DNA from: Oleiagrimonas soli
GTDB taxonomy: Bacteria > Pseudomonadota > Gammaproteobacteria > Xanthomonadales > Rhodanobacteraceae
Reading direction: 5' to 3'
Length of the DNA stretch: 64,000 nucleotides
Assembly (NCBI RefSeq): GCF_000761445.1
Contig: NZ_KN196470.1
Span: 1-64,000, forward strand
The translations under genes were made by a program, and so were the position numbers. The notes under the pieces were generated by a model that made no database searches, had not been told where the DNA came from, and saw nothing but the letters and a program-made list of their open reading frames with translations. Below are positions 17,226-24,935 of this stretch, in pieces. The stretch's first letter is position 1. Each line of letters begins with the position of its first letter.

Positions 17226-17974
17226 TGACGAAAACAGCCATGGTGACCGGAGCCACTTCCGGATTCGGCGCAGCCATCGCCGAGCGACTGGTCAAGGACG
17301 GATGGCGCGTGGTGATCTGCGGCCGACGCGAGGAGCGGCTGCAGACAATGGTCGACCGCCTCGGCGCCGACAAGGCGCATGCAGCCGCCTTCGACATCCG
17401 CGACGCGGAAGCGATGTCAGAGGCGCTCGATGCGCTGCCCGCCGCCTTCGCCGACATCGACCTGCTGGTCAACAACGCCGGCCTGGCGCTGGGCACCGAA
17501 CCGGCGCAGTTCGCCGACCTGGACGAATGGCGGCAGATGATCGACACCAACGTCACCGCGCTGGTGACGCTGACGCATGCGCTGCTGCCGGCGCTGATCG
17601 AACGCCGCGGCGCGATCGTCAACATCAGCTCGATCTCGGGCAGCTATCCGTACAAGGGTGGCAACGTCTACGGCGGCACCAAGGCCTTCGTCACGCAGTT
17701 CTCGCTGGGCCTGCGCACCGATCTGCACGGCACCGGCGTGCGCGTGACCTCGGTCGAGCCGGGCATGGCCGAAACCGAATTCACCCTGGTCCGCACCGGT
17801 GGCGATCAGGCCGCCTCGGACAAGCTGTACACGGGCGCGCATCCGATCACGGCCGAGGACATCGCCGAGACCGTCGCCTGGATCGCCCACCTGCCGCCGC
17901 ACCTCAACGTCAACCGCATCGAGGTGATGCCGACCAGCCAGTCGGCCGCGGGGCTGCAGGTGCATCGGGACTGA
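17225..17974 (+). CDS. SDR family oxidoreductase (YdfG-like)
   Basis: NADP-dependent short-chain dehydrogenase, 249 aa. The Rossmann motif TGATSGFG is at 8-15, NNAG near 80, the catalytic Ser in ISSISGSY and the Tyr-Lys pair in YGGTK near 149. Similarity is best to the YdfG type that oxidises 3-hydroxy acids and serine, judged by the conserved VEPGMAETEF segment. The substrate is inferred. It is followed after 10 bases by the HAD gene, so the two may be co-transcribed. Confidence 0.85.
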   Translation: MTKTAMVTGATSGFGAAIAERLVKDGWRVVICGRREERLQTMVDRLGADKAHAAAFDIRDAEAMSEALDALPAAFADIDLLVNNAGLALGTEPAQFADLDEWRQMIDTNVTALVTLTHALLPALIERRGAIVNISSISGSYPYKGGNVYGGTKAFVTQFSLGLRTDLHGTGVRVTSVEPGMAETEFTLVRTGGDQAASDKLYTGAHPITAEDIAETVAWIAHLPPHLNVNRIEVMPTSQSAAGLQVHRD

Positions 17975-17984
17975 TCCGCGACAT

Positions 17985-18710
17985 ATGCCCGTGCCCGACC
18001 ATCGACCGCACCCCGGTGACGGACACGCGGCCGGCGAACCGTTCCAGTTGCTCATTCTCGACTGCGACGGCGTACTCGTAGACAGCGAGCGGATCACCAA
18101 CCGCGTGTTCGCCGAGATGCTCGGCGAACTGGGCCTGAGCCTGTCGCTGGCCGACATGTTCGAGTACTTCGTCGGCCTGACGATGACGCAATGCCTGGAA
18201 CGCATCACGGACTTGCTGGGCCATCCCGCACCGCCCGGTTTCGTCGCCGCCTACGATCGACGCACCCGCGCCGCACTGGAACGCGAAGTCCAGCCGGTCC
18301 CGGGCATCGTCGAAGCCCTGGATCGGATCACACTGCCCTGCTGCGTGGCCTCCAACGGCGAACAGGCGAAGATGCGCGCCACATTGGGCGCCACCGGCCT
18401 CTGGCCGCGTTTCCGTGGCCGGACCTTCAGCGCCGAGGACGTGCCGCGCCCGAAACCGGCGCCGGACGTGTACCTGCTCGCCGCCGAACGCAGCGACACC
18501 GATCCGGCCGATTGCCTGGTGATCGAGGACACGCCGACGGGTGTCGCCGCGGCCGTGGCGGCAGGCATGACGGTGTTCGGCTACGCCGCGAGCATGCCGT
18601 CGCATCGATTACTGGCGGCGGGCGCGCACGCGGTGTTCGAGGACATGCGCGAGTTGCCCGCGCGCATCGCGGCCGGCAAGCCGGCCTCGTCTCAGACCTC
18701 TTCGAGGTAG
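17985..18710 (+). CDS. HAD family hydrolase (beta-phosphoglucomutase/YieH-like)
   Basis: The 241-aa protein carries the HAD nucleophile motif LILDCDGVLVDSE (Asp26, Asp28), a helical cap, the KPAPDVYLLA lysine motif and the acidic IEDTPTGVAAAVAAG motif IV. The family includes sugar-phosphate and nucleotide phosphatases; the substrate cannot be read from sequence. The last 19 bases overlap the end of speA on the opposite strand, so the two transcripts are antisense at their 3' ends. Confidence 0.85.
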   Translation: MPVPDHRPHPGDGHAAGEPFQLLILDCDGVLVDSERITNRVFAEMLGELGLSLSLADMFEYFVGLTMTQCLERITDLLGHPAPPGFVAAYDRRTRAALEREVQPVPGIVEALDRITLPCCVASNGEQAKMRATLGATGLWPRFRGRTFSAEDVPRPKPAPDVYLLAAERSDTDPADCLVIEDTPTGVAAAVAAGMTVFGYAASMPSHRLLAAGAHAVFEDMRELPARIAAGKPASSQTSSR

Positions 18711-20575
18711 GTGTACCCGGTCAGCCCCGCTTCCAGCGTCGCGCGCAGGGACTCGGCCTCCGCGCCCTCGATGCCGGCGGCCTGCAGCTTTTCCGCATAC
18801 GCCGCGCGCAGATCGTCCAGCGCGTAGCCGACGTAGTCGAGCATCAGGTCGGCGGTGTCGCCGCGGCGCACGTGGTCGAAGCGGAAACCGTAGCCGTCGC
18901 AGCGCACGTTGACCGCATCGGTGTCGCCGAACAGGTTGTGGATGTCGCCCAGGGTCTCCTGGTACGCGCCGACCATGAAGATGCCCAGACGATAGGACTC
19001 GCCTTCGCGCACCTCGTGCAGCGGCAGGCTCACGTCCACGCCCTCGGCGTCGACGTAGGCGTCGATGCGGCCGTCGGAATCGCAGGTCATGTCGACCAGC
19101 ACGCCACGTCGCGTCGGCGCCTCGTCCAGGCGCGCGATCGGCGCAATCGGGAACACCTGGTCGATGGCCCACACGTCGGGCACCGACTCGAACACCGAGA
19201 AGTTGCCGAAGTACTTGTCGACCAGCTTCTCGTCCAGCTCGTCCAGCGCCTGCCGGTGCGCGCGTTCGCCGGGCATCAGGCGCGGGCGCACGGCGCCGAC
19301 GATGGCGTAGTACAAATCATCCAGACGCGCGCGGTCGGCCAGGTCCAGCTGACCCAGCGCGTACAGCGTCTGGCCTTCGGCGAGATGGTGCTGGGCCTCA
19401 TGGAACAGCTCCAGCGGCGGGCGCTCGTCGAGGGCCGCATGCACGTCGCGCAGATGGCGCAATACCGCCGGCTCGTTCTCGTGCGGCGGGTCGACTCGAC
19501 CTTCCGGCACGCGCTCGACCTCGCTGACGTTGACCACCAGCACGGCGTGATGCGCGGTCATCGCGCGGCCGGCCTCGGTGACCAGCCGCGGCTTGTTGAT
19601 GCCCTCGGCGATGCAGGCCTCGGCCAGCGGCTGCACCAGGCTCGCCGCGTACTGCTCCATCGAGTAGTTGATCGAATTGAAGCTGCGCGAGCGCGTGCCC
19701 TCGTAGTCCACACCCAGACCGCCGCCGGCGTCCATGATGGTGATCGGCACCTGCCGCTTGCGCAGTTCGATGTAGTAGCGCACCGCCTCGCGCATGCCGG
19801 TGGCGATGTCGCGCACGTTGGAGATCTGCGAACCCATGTGGAAATGCAGCAGACGCAGGGTGTGCTTCAGGCCCGCGTCCTCCAATCGCTTGACCAGCGC
19901 CAGCAGCTGGCGCGGACCGAGGCCGAACTTGCCCTTGTCGCCGCCGGTGTTCTGCCACTTGCCGGCGCCGATCGAGGCCAGCCGCACGCGCACGCCGAGC
20001 AGCGGCTCGACGCCCAGCGCCTTCGATTCGGCGATCACGTAGTCGAGCTCGGACGGCTTCTCGATGACGATGTGCACGCGCAGGCCCATCTTGATGCCGA
20101 TCAGCGCCAGGCGGACGTACTCGCGGTCCTTGTAGCCGTTGCACACCACCAGGCTGTCCGCACGCGCCAGACCGAGCACCGCCATCAGCTCCGGCTTGGA
20201 GCCGGCCTCCAGACCGAAGCCCTTGTCGCCCACGCGCGCCAGCTCGCCGGCGACGCCGCGCTGCTGGTTGACCTTGATCGGGTACACGGCGGTGTAGCCG
20301 CCGGTGTATTCGTGCGCTTCCATCGCCTGCTCGAAAGCGTTCTGCAGACGATGCAGGCGGTCGGCGAGAATGTCCGGAAAACGCACCAGCAGCGGCATGC
20401 GCAGACCCTGCGCGCGCGCCTTCTCGACCACCTCGGGCAGCGACAGCAACGGCCCATCGACGCCCTGCGGGCGCACCGTCACCGCGCCGTCGTCGCCGAC
20501 GTCGAAATAACCCGCGCTCCAGTTCGGGATCGACCAGGTACGGCGCGCGCGCTCGATGTTCCAGTCCGTGCCCAT
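18692..20575 (-). CDS. speA: biosynthetic arginine decarboxylase
   Basis: PLP enzyme converting arginine to agmatine, the first step of the agmatine route to putrescine. The 627-aa protein has the PLP lysine in YPIKVNQQRG (Lys101) and the alanine-racemase-like barrel with GGGLGVDYEG and HFHMGSQI. I chose the ATG at 20575 (MGTDWNIERARRTW) because the conserved N-terminus begins there; an upstream in-frame ATG at 20641 would overlap the divergent speE promoter. Divergent from speE, it forms a polyamine locus. Confidence 0.95.
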   Translation of the reverse strand: MGTDWNIERARRTWSIPNWSAGYFDVGDDGAVTVRPQGVDGPLLSLPEVVEKARAQGLRMPLLVRFPDILADRLHRLQNAFEQAMEAHEYTGGYTAVYPIKVNQQRGVAGELARVGDKGFGLEAGSKPELMAVLGLARADSLVVCNGYKDREYVRLALIGIKMGLRVHIVIEKPSELDYVIAESKALGVEPLLGVRVRLASIGAGKWQNTGGDKGKFGLGPRQLLALVKRLEDAGLKHTLRLLHFHMGSQISNVRDIATGMREAVRYYIELRKRQVPITIMDAGGGLGVDYEGTRSRSFNSINYSMEQYAASLVQPLAEACIAEGINKPRLVTEAGRAMTAHHAVLVVNVSEVERVPEGRVDPPHENEPAVLRHLRDVHAALDERPPLELFHEAQHHLAEGQTLYALGQLDLADRARLDDLYYAIVGAVRPRLMPGERAHRQALDELDEKLVDKYFGNFSVFESVPDVWAIDQVFPIAPIARLDEAPTRRGVLVDMTCDSDGRIDAYVDAEGVDVSLPLHEVREGESYRLGIFMVGAYQETLGDIHNLFGDTDAVNVRCDGYGFRFDHVRRGDTADLMLDYVGYALDDLRAAYAEKLQAAGIEGAEAESLRATLEAGLTGYTYLEEV

Positions 20576-20646
20576 CGTTGCCGTACTCCGCGAAAAGCCT
20601 GAAACGACGTAGTGTAGTGCAGCATGTGCGGATGCGGACAAGCCGC

Positions 20647-20652
20647 TACAAT
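20647..20652 (+). promoter_or_regulatory. -10 box of speE
   Basis: TACAAT is a near-perfect -10 in the speA/speE divergent gap, 41 bases before the speE ATG. The -35 is weak. Confidence 0.4.
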
Positions 20653-20693
20653 GTGCGGTCCGTCCGCGTCCCCCATGACTTCAAGGAACCGTC

Positions 20694-21545
20694 ATGTCGC
20701 AACCCAGCTGGTTCACCGAGGCCCACGAGGCTTCCGGCTCGTCCATCGGTTTTCGCACCGAGGGGCTTTTGCACGCGGAGAAGACTCCGTTCCAGAGCAT
20801 CGAGATCCACAAGACCACCGATTGGGGCAACCTGATGGTGATCGACGGCTGCGTCATGCTGACCTCGCGCGACAACTTTCTGTACCACGAGATGATGACG
20901 CACCCGGCGCTGTTCACGCATGCGCTGGCCAAGCGCGTGGTCATCATCGGCGGCGGCGACTGCGGCACGCTGCGCGAGGTGCTCAAGCACGAGGAAGTCG
21001 AGCACGTCACCCAGGTCGACATCGACGAGCGCGTCACGCGCCTGGCCGAGGAATACTTCCCGGAACTGTGCGACTCCAACGACGATCCGCGCGCCGAACT
21101 GCTGTTCGACGACGGCATCAAGTACATGGCCGAGCTGGAACCGGGCAGCGTGGATCTGGTGATCGTCGATTCCACCGACCCGGTCGGTCCGGCCGAGGGC
21201 CTGTTCAACGCCGACTTCTACGCCAGCTGCTTCAAAGCGCTGCGTCATGGCGGCCTGCTGGTGCAGCAGTCCGAATCGCCGCTGGCGCATCTGGACCTGA
21301 TCAAGGCCATGCGCGGCGCGATGCGCACCGCCGGTTTCAACGCGCTGAAGACGCTGCCGTTCCCGCAGCCGTGCTATCCGACCGGCTGGTGGAGCTGCAC
21401 GATGGCGCGCAAGGGCGGCGACCTGTCGGGCTTCCGCGAGCGCGGCGCCGCGACCAAGACCTTCGCCACGCGTTACTACAACGTCGACATGCACAAGGCC
21501 GCGCTGGCGCAGCCGGAATTCATGCGCCAGGCGTTCGGCGAGTGA
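20694..21545 (+). CDS. speE: polyamine aminopropyltransferase (spermidine synthase)
   Basis: Transfers aminopropyl from decarboxylated SAM to putrescine. The 283-aa protein shows the SAM-type Rossmann motif VVIIGGGDCGTLREVL, the substrate loop GCVMLTSRDNFLYHEMM and the catalytic STDPVGPAEGLF. AAGGAA lies 7 bases before the ATG. SpeD, which makes the donor, is not in the window. The divergent speA gene supplies the agmatine route to putrescine. Confidence 0.96.
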   Translation: MSQPSWFTEAHEASGSSIGFRTEGLLHAEKTPFQSIEIHKTTDWGNLMVIDGCVMLTSRDNFLYHEMMTHPALFTHALAKRVVIIGGGDCGTLREVLKHEEVEHVTQVDIDERVTRLAEEYFPELCDSNDDPRAELLFDDGIKYMAELEPGSVDLVIVDSTDPVGPAEGLFNADFYASCFKALRHGGLLVQQSESPLAHLDLIKAMRGAMRTAGFNALKTLPFPQPCYPTGWWSCTMARKGGDLSGFRERGAATKTFATRYYNVDMHKAALAQPEFMRQAFGE

Positions 21546-21551
21546 CGCACG

Positions 21552-21574
21552 CGGGCGGCGCCGTGCGCCGTCCG
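21552..21574. terminator. hairpin between speE and a convergent small gene
   Basis: CGGGCGGCGC and GCGCCGTCCG pair over 10 positions (one G-T) around a 3-base loop. It is placed to end both converging transcripts. Confidence 0.5.
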
Positions 21575-21584
21575 TCGCATGCGA

Positions 21585-21782
21585 TCAGAACAAGGTCTGC
21601 CGTTGCCTCGGCAGCAGCACCAGGATCAGGGTGGCGACCGGCCCCAGCAGCAGGGACCACAGGAACCAGCCGAGACCGCTGCGATTCTTGCCCTGCGCCA
21701 GACCGGCATTGATCAACGCCAGCGTGCCCCAGCCGACGAAATACGGGGCGCCGTGGGAGGCAAGGGTCGCGACATCATCCAT
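21585..21782 (-). CDS. small two-helix membrane protein
   Basis: The 65-aa product has two hydrophobic segments joined by a short polar loop (QGKNRSG) and a basic C-terminus (PRQRQTLF). GGAGAA lies 5 bases before the ATG at 21782, which is why I prefer it to the in-frame ATG at 21863. The pattern GWFLWSLLLGPVATLILVLL resembles small membrane proteins common in xanthomonads, some mislabelled NusB-like in databases. No function can be assigned. Confidence 0.7.
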   Translation of the reverse strand: MDDVATLASHGAPYFVGWGTLALINAGLAQGKNRSGLGWFLWSLLLGPVATLILVLLPRQRQTLF

Positions 21783-21971
21783 TGCTGTTCTCCGCAATTT
21801 TGGAAAGGGGCGCGCCGGATCGACTCGCGCGCGCACGAACCGGCATGAAACATCCAGCGGCACTCTAGCAACGATGACGTTACCGCGACGTTTGCCCGCG
21901 TCGCGCGACTCAGCCGCTCTTCATCATCGACGGGTAAGGTGGAGCGGATGCTCTCGCCAAGGAGAACACTC

Positions 21972-23012
21972 ATGACATGGCGCACCACCCTAGCCCCCCT
22001 GTTCGCGGCCCTGCTCGGCCTGGCCGTGCTGCCCGCGCACGCCGACCCGGCCGCGCAGCAGCTCAAGGCGCGTCGGCAGTTCCAGCACGACCTGGTGTCC
22101 GTGCTGGCCCTGCGCGCCGAACCGAAGCCGTTGCTCGGCGCCGCGCTGCTGGCGCGCGCCGGCGACATCGATCACGGCGGGCCGCTCGATTTCCATCACC
22201 TCATCACCCGCGCCGCCAAGGCCGAAGGCGCGGGTCCGGCGGAAAACTGGGTGCGTCTGAGCGACTGCGACGCCGAGGCCGACAACTGCCCCAATCCCGA
22301 CGCGCTGAGCGCACTGAGCGCGCAGGCGCCCGACAATGCCGCCGTGTGGCTGCTGCGCATGGGACAGGCCGCCCATGACGGCCACGCCAAGGACACCGAG
22401 ACGGCGCTGCAGAAGGCCGCCGAGGCCAGTCAGTACGACGATTACACCGGCCAGAGCCTGCAGGCACTGGCCATCGCCGTGATGCAACTGCCGCCCCCGC
22501 CCGCCACCTTGTCCGGACAGGGCAGCCAGCGCGCCCAGGTCGCCGACCTGCAGATGGCGCTGGTCTACGGCATCGGCGACGCGCAGCCGCTGCCGGGCTT
22601 CCACCTGGCCGCCGCGCAATGCCTGCCCAAGGTGGTCAAGGAACAGCCGGATCGCCGCGCGACCTGCCTGAAGCTGGCGCACGTGCTGGTCTGGGGCAGC
22701 AGCCCGCTGGCGCGCTCGCTGGGCCTGCACCTGCAGTCCACGCTGGCCGCGGACGACGCCACGCGGCAGAAGGCCGATGCCGCCATGCGCGACCTGACCT
22801 GGCAGGTGCAGCACTTCGGCCAGCTCGAAGCGCGCGCCCGCACCGACCCCGAACTGGCGCAGCGCATGCTGATGCTGGCGCGCCAGGGCGGCACCCAGAT
22901 GAGCCTGATGCAGGCCGCCCTGCGCGGCGCGGACGTGCCGCTGGAAGCGCCGTCCGGCTGGTCGCCGCGCACCACGCCGACCGAGACTCCGCAAACCTCC
23001 GACGCACCCTGA
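21972..23012 (+). CDS. exported protein of unknown function
   Basis: The 346-aa protein has a clear signal peptide (LFAALLGLAVLPAHA, cleavage near residue 22). It is then largely helical and Ala/Leu/Gln-rich, with cysteines at RLSDCDAEADNC and in AAQCLPKVV ... RATCLKL that could form periplasmic disulphides. The repeated helix pairs suggest a TPR/Sel1-like solenoid, but no clear repeat consensus is visible. AAGGAGA lies 7-8 bases before the ATG at 21972. A hairpin follows it before the ParA gene. Confidence 0.75.
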   Translation: MTWRTTLAPLFAALLGLAVLPAHADPAAQQLKARRQFQHDLVSVLALRAEPKPLLGAALLARAGDIDHGGPLDFHHLITRAAKAEGAGPAENWVRLSDCDAEADNCPNPDALSALSAQAPDNAAVWLLRMGQAAHDGHAKDTETALQKAAEASQYDDYTGQSLQALAIAVMQLPPPPATLSGQGSQRAQVADLQMALVYGIGDAQPLPGFHLAAAQCLPKVVKEQPDRRATCLKLAHVLVWGSSPLARSLGLHLQSTLAADDATRQKADAAMRDLTWQVQHFGQLEARARTDPELAQRMLMLARQGGTQMSLMQAALRGADVPLEAPSGWSPRTTPTETPQTSDAP

Positions 23013-23048
23013 CTTGCGCTGCGGCCCGCGCCGTGTAGGCTTGTCGCA

Positions 23049-23082
23049 GGTCCCGCAGGCGAAAACGCGCGGGACCGTTTTC
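23049..23082 (+). terminator. intrinsic terminator-like hairpin before the ParA gene
   Basis: GGTCCCGC (23049-23056) and GCGGGACC (23069-23076) form an 8-bp stem followed by GTTTTC. It probably ends the preceding transcript; an attenuator role is possible because the ParA ATG is only 24 bases beyond. Confidence 0.5.
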
Positions 23083-23105
23083 TCGGGCTACGGGAGCAGT
23101 CGGCG

Positions 23106-23744
23106 ATGCAGACGATACTTGTGGCAAGCAGCAAAGGCGGATGCGGCAAGACCACCCTGGCCACCAACCTGGCCGCCGCGCGCGCCCAGAAGGGCCGCAA
23201 CGTCGTGGTCATCGACGCCGACCGCCAGCATTCCAGCTTCAACTGGTGCGCGCGCCGCGCCGAACACGAGCACCTGCCCGGCGTGCTGGGCATGGACGGC
23301 TCGCCCAGCCAGGCCTTCGACCGGCTGCCGCCCGACACCGACCTGGTGATCGTGGACACCCCGGCCGGCATCAGCGAATACCAACTCACGCCGTGGCTCG
23401 AACGCGCCGACGCCGTACTGGTGCCGGTGCTGCCCTCGGTCATCGACTTCGACGCCACCGGCGGCTTTCTCGAGATGCTGCACGGCATGGAGCCGGTCAA
23501 GCGCCGCAAGGCGCCGGTCGGCCTAGTCGGCAATCGCCTGAAACCGTGGACGCATGCCAGCCAGGACGCTGTCGAGCGGCTGCGCGAAATGTCCTTCCCG
23601 GTGGTCGGCGCGCTGCGCGACAGTCAGGCCTACGTGTTGCTGACCGGCCTCGGCAAGAGCATCTTCGACTATGCTTCCGAACACGTGCGCCGACATCAGG
23701 ACGACTGGCGCCGGCCGCTGCGATGGATCGCACGCAACACCTGA
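23106..23744 (+). CDS. ParA-family ATPase without a ParB partner
   Basis: The 212-aa deviant Walker A ATPase has SSKGGCGKTT (signature lysine Lys10, P-loop Lys15), the A' region VIDADRQ and Walker B VIVDTPAG. At this size, with no N-terminal DNA-binding helix, it matches type Ib/orphan ParA proteins that position cellular cargo or segregate small replicons. No parB, parS cluster or cargo gene is adjacent; sixA follows after 33 bases. Chromosomal ParA normally sits by the origin with ParB, so this is a different paralogue. Confidence 0.85.
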   Translation: MQTILVASSKGGCGKTTLATNLAAARAQKGRNVVVIDADRQHSSFNWCARRAEHEHLPGVLGMDGSPSQAFDRLPPDTDLVIVDTPAGISEYQLTPWLERADAVLVPVLPSVIDFDATGGFLEMLHGMEPVKRRKAPVGLVGNRLKPWTHASQDAVERLREMSFPVVGALRDSQAYVLLTGLGKSIFDYASEHVRRHQDDWRRPLRWIARNT

Positions 23745-23777
23745 TCCGGCGCTCGCGCCGCACGCCCTGGACAAACC

Positions 23778-24251
23778 ATGCACGACATCATTCTCCTGCG
23801 CCACGCTGCCGCCATGTCTTCGGCGCCCGACGGTACCGACGGCGGACGCCCGCTGAGCACGCTGGGCGAGGAGGAAGCCCGCGCCGCCGGACGCTGGTTG
23901 CGCGAACACGACGTGCGCCCGACGCACGTCGTGTGTTCGCCGGCGCAACGCGCGGTGATGACCGCGCGCAACGTGCTCGACACGCTGGAAAGCGACGTCA
24001 AACCGACCCTGGAACCGGCCATCTACGACGCCGTGCCCGGCACGCTGATCAGCCTCATCGATCAGCACGCCACCTCCGGCGCACTGATGCTGATCGGCCA
24101 CAACCCGGGACTCGAACAGCTGGTCGGCCTGCTCTGCGAAGGGCGCTCCAACGAAGTGCGCGGCATGCCGCCGGCGGGTATCGCCTGGCTGCGTTCTCCG
24201 CTTCCGCTGGAGCCCGGCAGCGCATTGCTGCACGCCTTCTGGTCGCCCTGA
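23778..24251 (+). CDS. sixA: SixA-type phosphohistidine phosphatase
   Basis: The 157-aa protein of the histidine phosphatase superfamily has the RHA motif at residues 8-10 (nucleophile His9), CSPAQRAVMTARN and the second catalytic histidine in LIGHNPGLEQLVG. SixA dephosphorylates phosphohistidines in phosphorelay HPt domains and PTS proteins; the target here is unknown. It probably forms an operon with the ParA gene upstream and yceI 7 bases downstream. Confidence 0.88.
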   Translation: MHDIILLRHAAAMSSAPDGTDGGRPLSTLGEEEARAAGRWLREHDVRPTHVVCSPAQRAVMTARNVLDTLESDVKPTLEPAIYDAVPGTLISLIDQHATSGALMLIGHNPGLEQLVGLLCEGRSNEVRGMPPAGIAWLRSPLPLEPGSALLHAFWSP

Positions 24252-24258
24252 ATCGCCA

Positions 24259-24924
24259 ATGGCCGGCACCGAGCCGTCCGCCATGCGCACAGAATCGCTC
24301 CGTCGCCGTTTTCGCTGGCCGCTTGCGCTGGCGATGCTGCTGGCATGCGCAACCGCGGCTCGGGCCAGCGTGCCCGACGTGCTGCACATCGATCCCGTGC
24401 AGTCCTACGCCGGCTTCAGCGTGCGCCTGATCTGGTGGCAATCGGTCGTCGGACAGTTCAACGATGTGCGCGGACAGGTGCGCATCGATCCCGACCGACG
24501 CACCGCGCGGGTGCACGCAAGCATTCGCGTGGACAGCGTTGTGGTGAAACCCTCGCGCTTCCGCGAACGCCTGCTGGGCAAGCATTTCTTCGATGTCGGG
24601 ACCTACCCCGACATCCTGTTTGTATCCGATCCCATGCCGCTGTCCCTGCTCGAAAGCAGCCACGAGCACCTCAAGGGCACGCTGACCCTGCACGGCGTGA
24701 CCCGGCCGATGACGCTGCAACTGTACGGCGCGCATTGCCCGGCCCCGCACCTCGCCGACTGCACCCTGCGCCTGCGCGGCTGGCTGGATCGCACGCGCTT
24801 CGACATGCGCGCCTATCGCGCGCTGGTTTCGTCGCGGGTGCATCTGGATCTGGTGATCCACCTGCAGGCCGAACCTGAACCGTCTCCGGCCTCGTCCGCG
24901 CCGGCCAGGGCGAGCAGCAGCTAG
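24259..24924 (+). CDS. YceI family periplasmic protein
   Basis: Lipocalin-like beta-barrel family that binds isoprenoid-type lipids in the periplasm. The 221-aa precursor has a signal peptide (LALAMLLACATAARA) and the family pattern HIDPVQSYAGFSVRL, then GKHFFDVGTYPDILF and LHGVTRPMTLQL. The start is uncertain: ATGs at 24259 and 24283 both lack a clear ribosome-binding site, and the second gives a more typical signal peptide. It follows sixA by 7 bases. Confidence 0.85.
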   Translation: MAGTEPSAMRTESLRRRFRWPLALAMLLACATAARASVPDVLHIDPVQSYAGFSVRLIWWQSVVGQFNDVRGQVRIDPDRRTARVHASIRVDSVVVKPSRFRERLLGKHFFDVGTYPDILFVSDPMPLSLLESSHEHLKGTLTLHGVTRPMTLQLYGAHCPAPHLADCTLRLRGWLDRTRFDMRAYRALVSSRVHLDLVIHLQAEPEPSPASSAPARASSS

Positions 24925-24935
24925 AATCTCCGGCA
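24922..24935 (+). promoter_or_regulatory. -10 box placed for a leaderless transcript
   Basis: TAGAAT at 24922-24927 lies 7 bases before the ATG of the phospholipase D gene, and no Shine-Dalgarno sequence is visible, so the start codon may be the 5' end of the mRNA. Confidence 0.35.
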
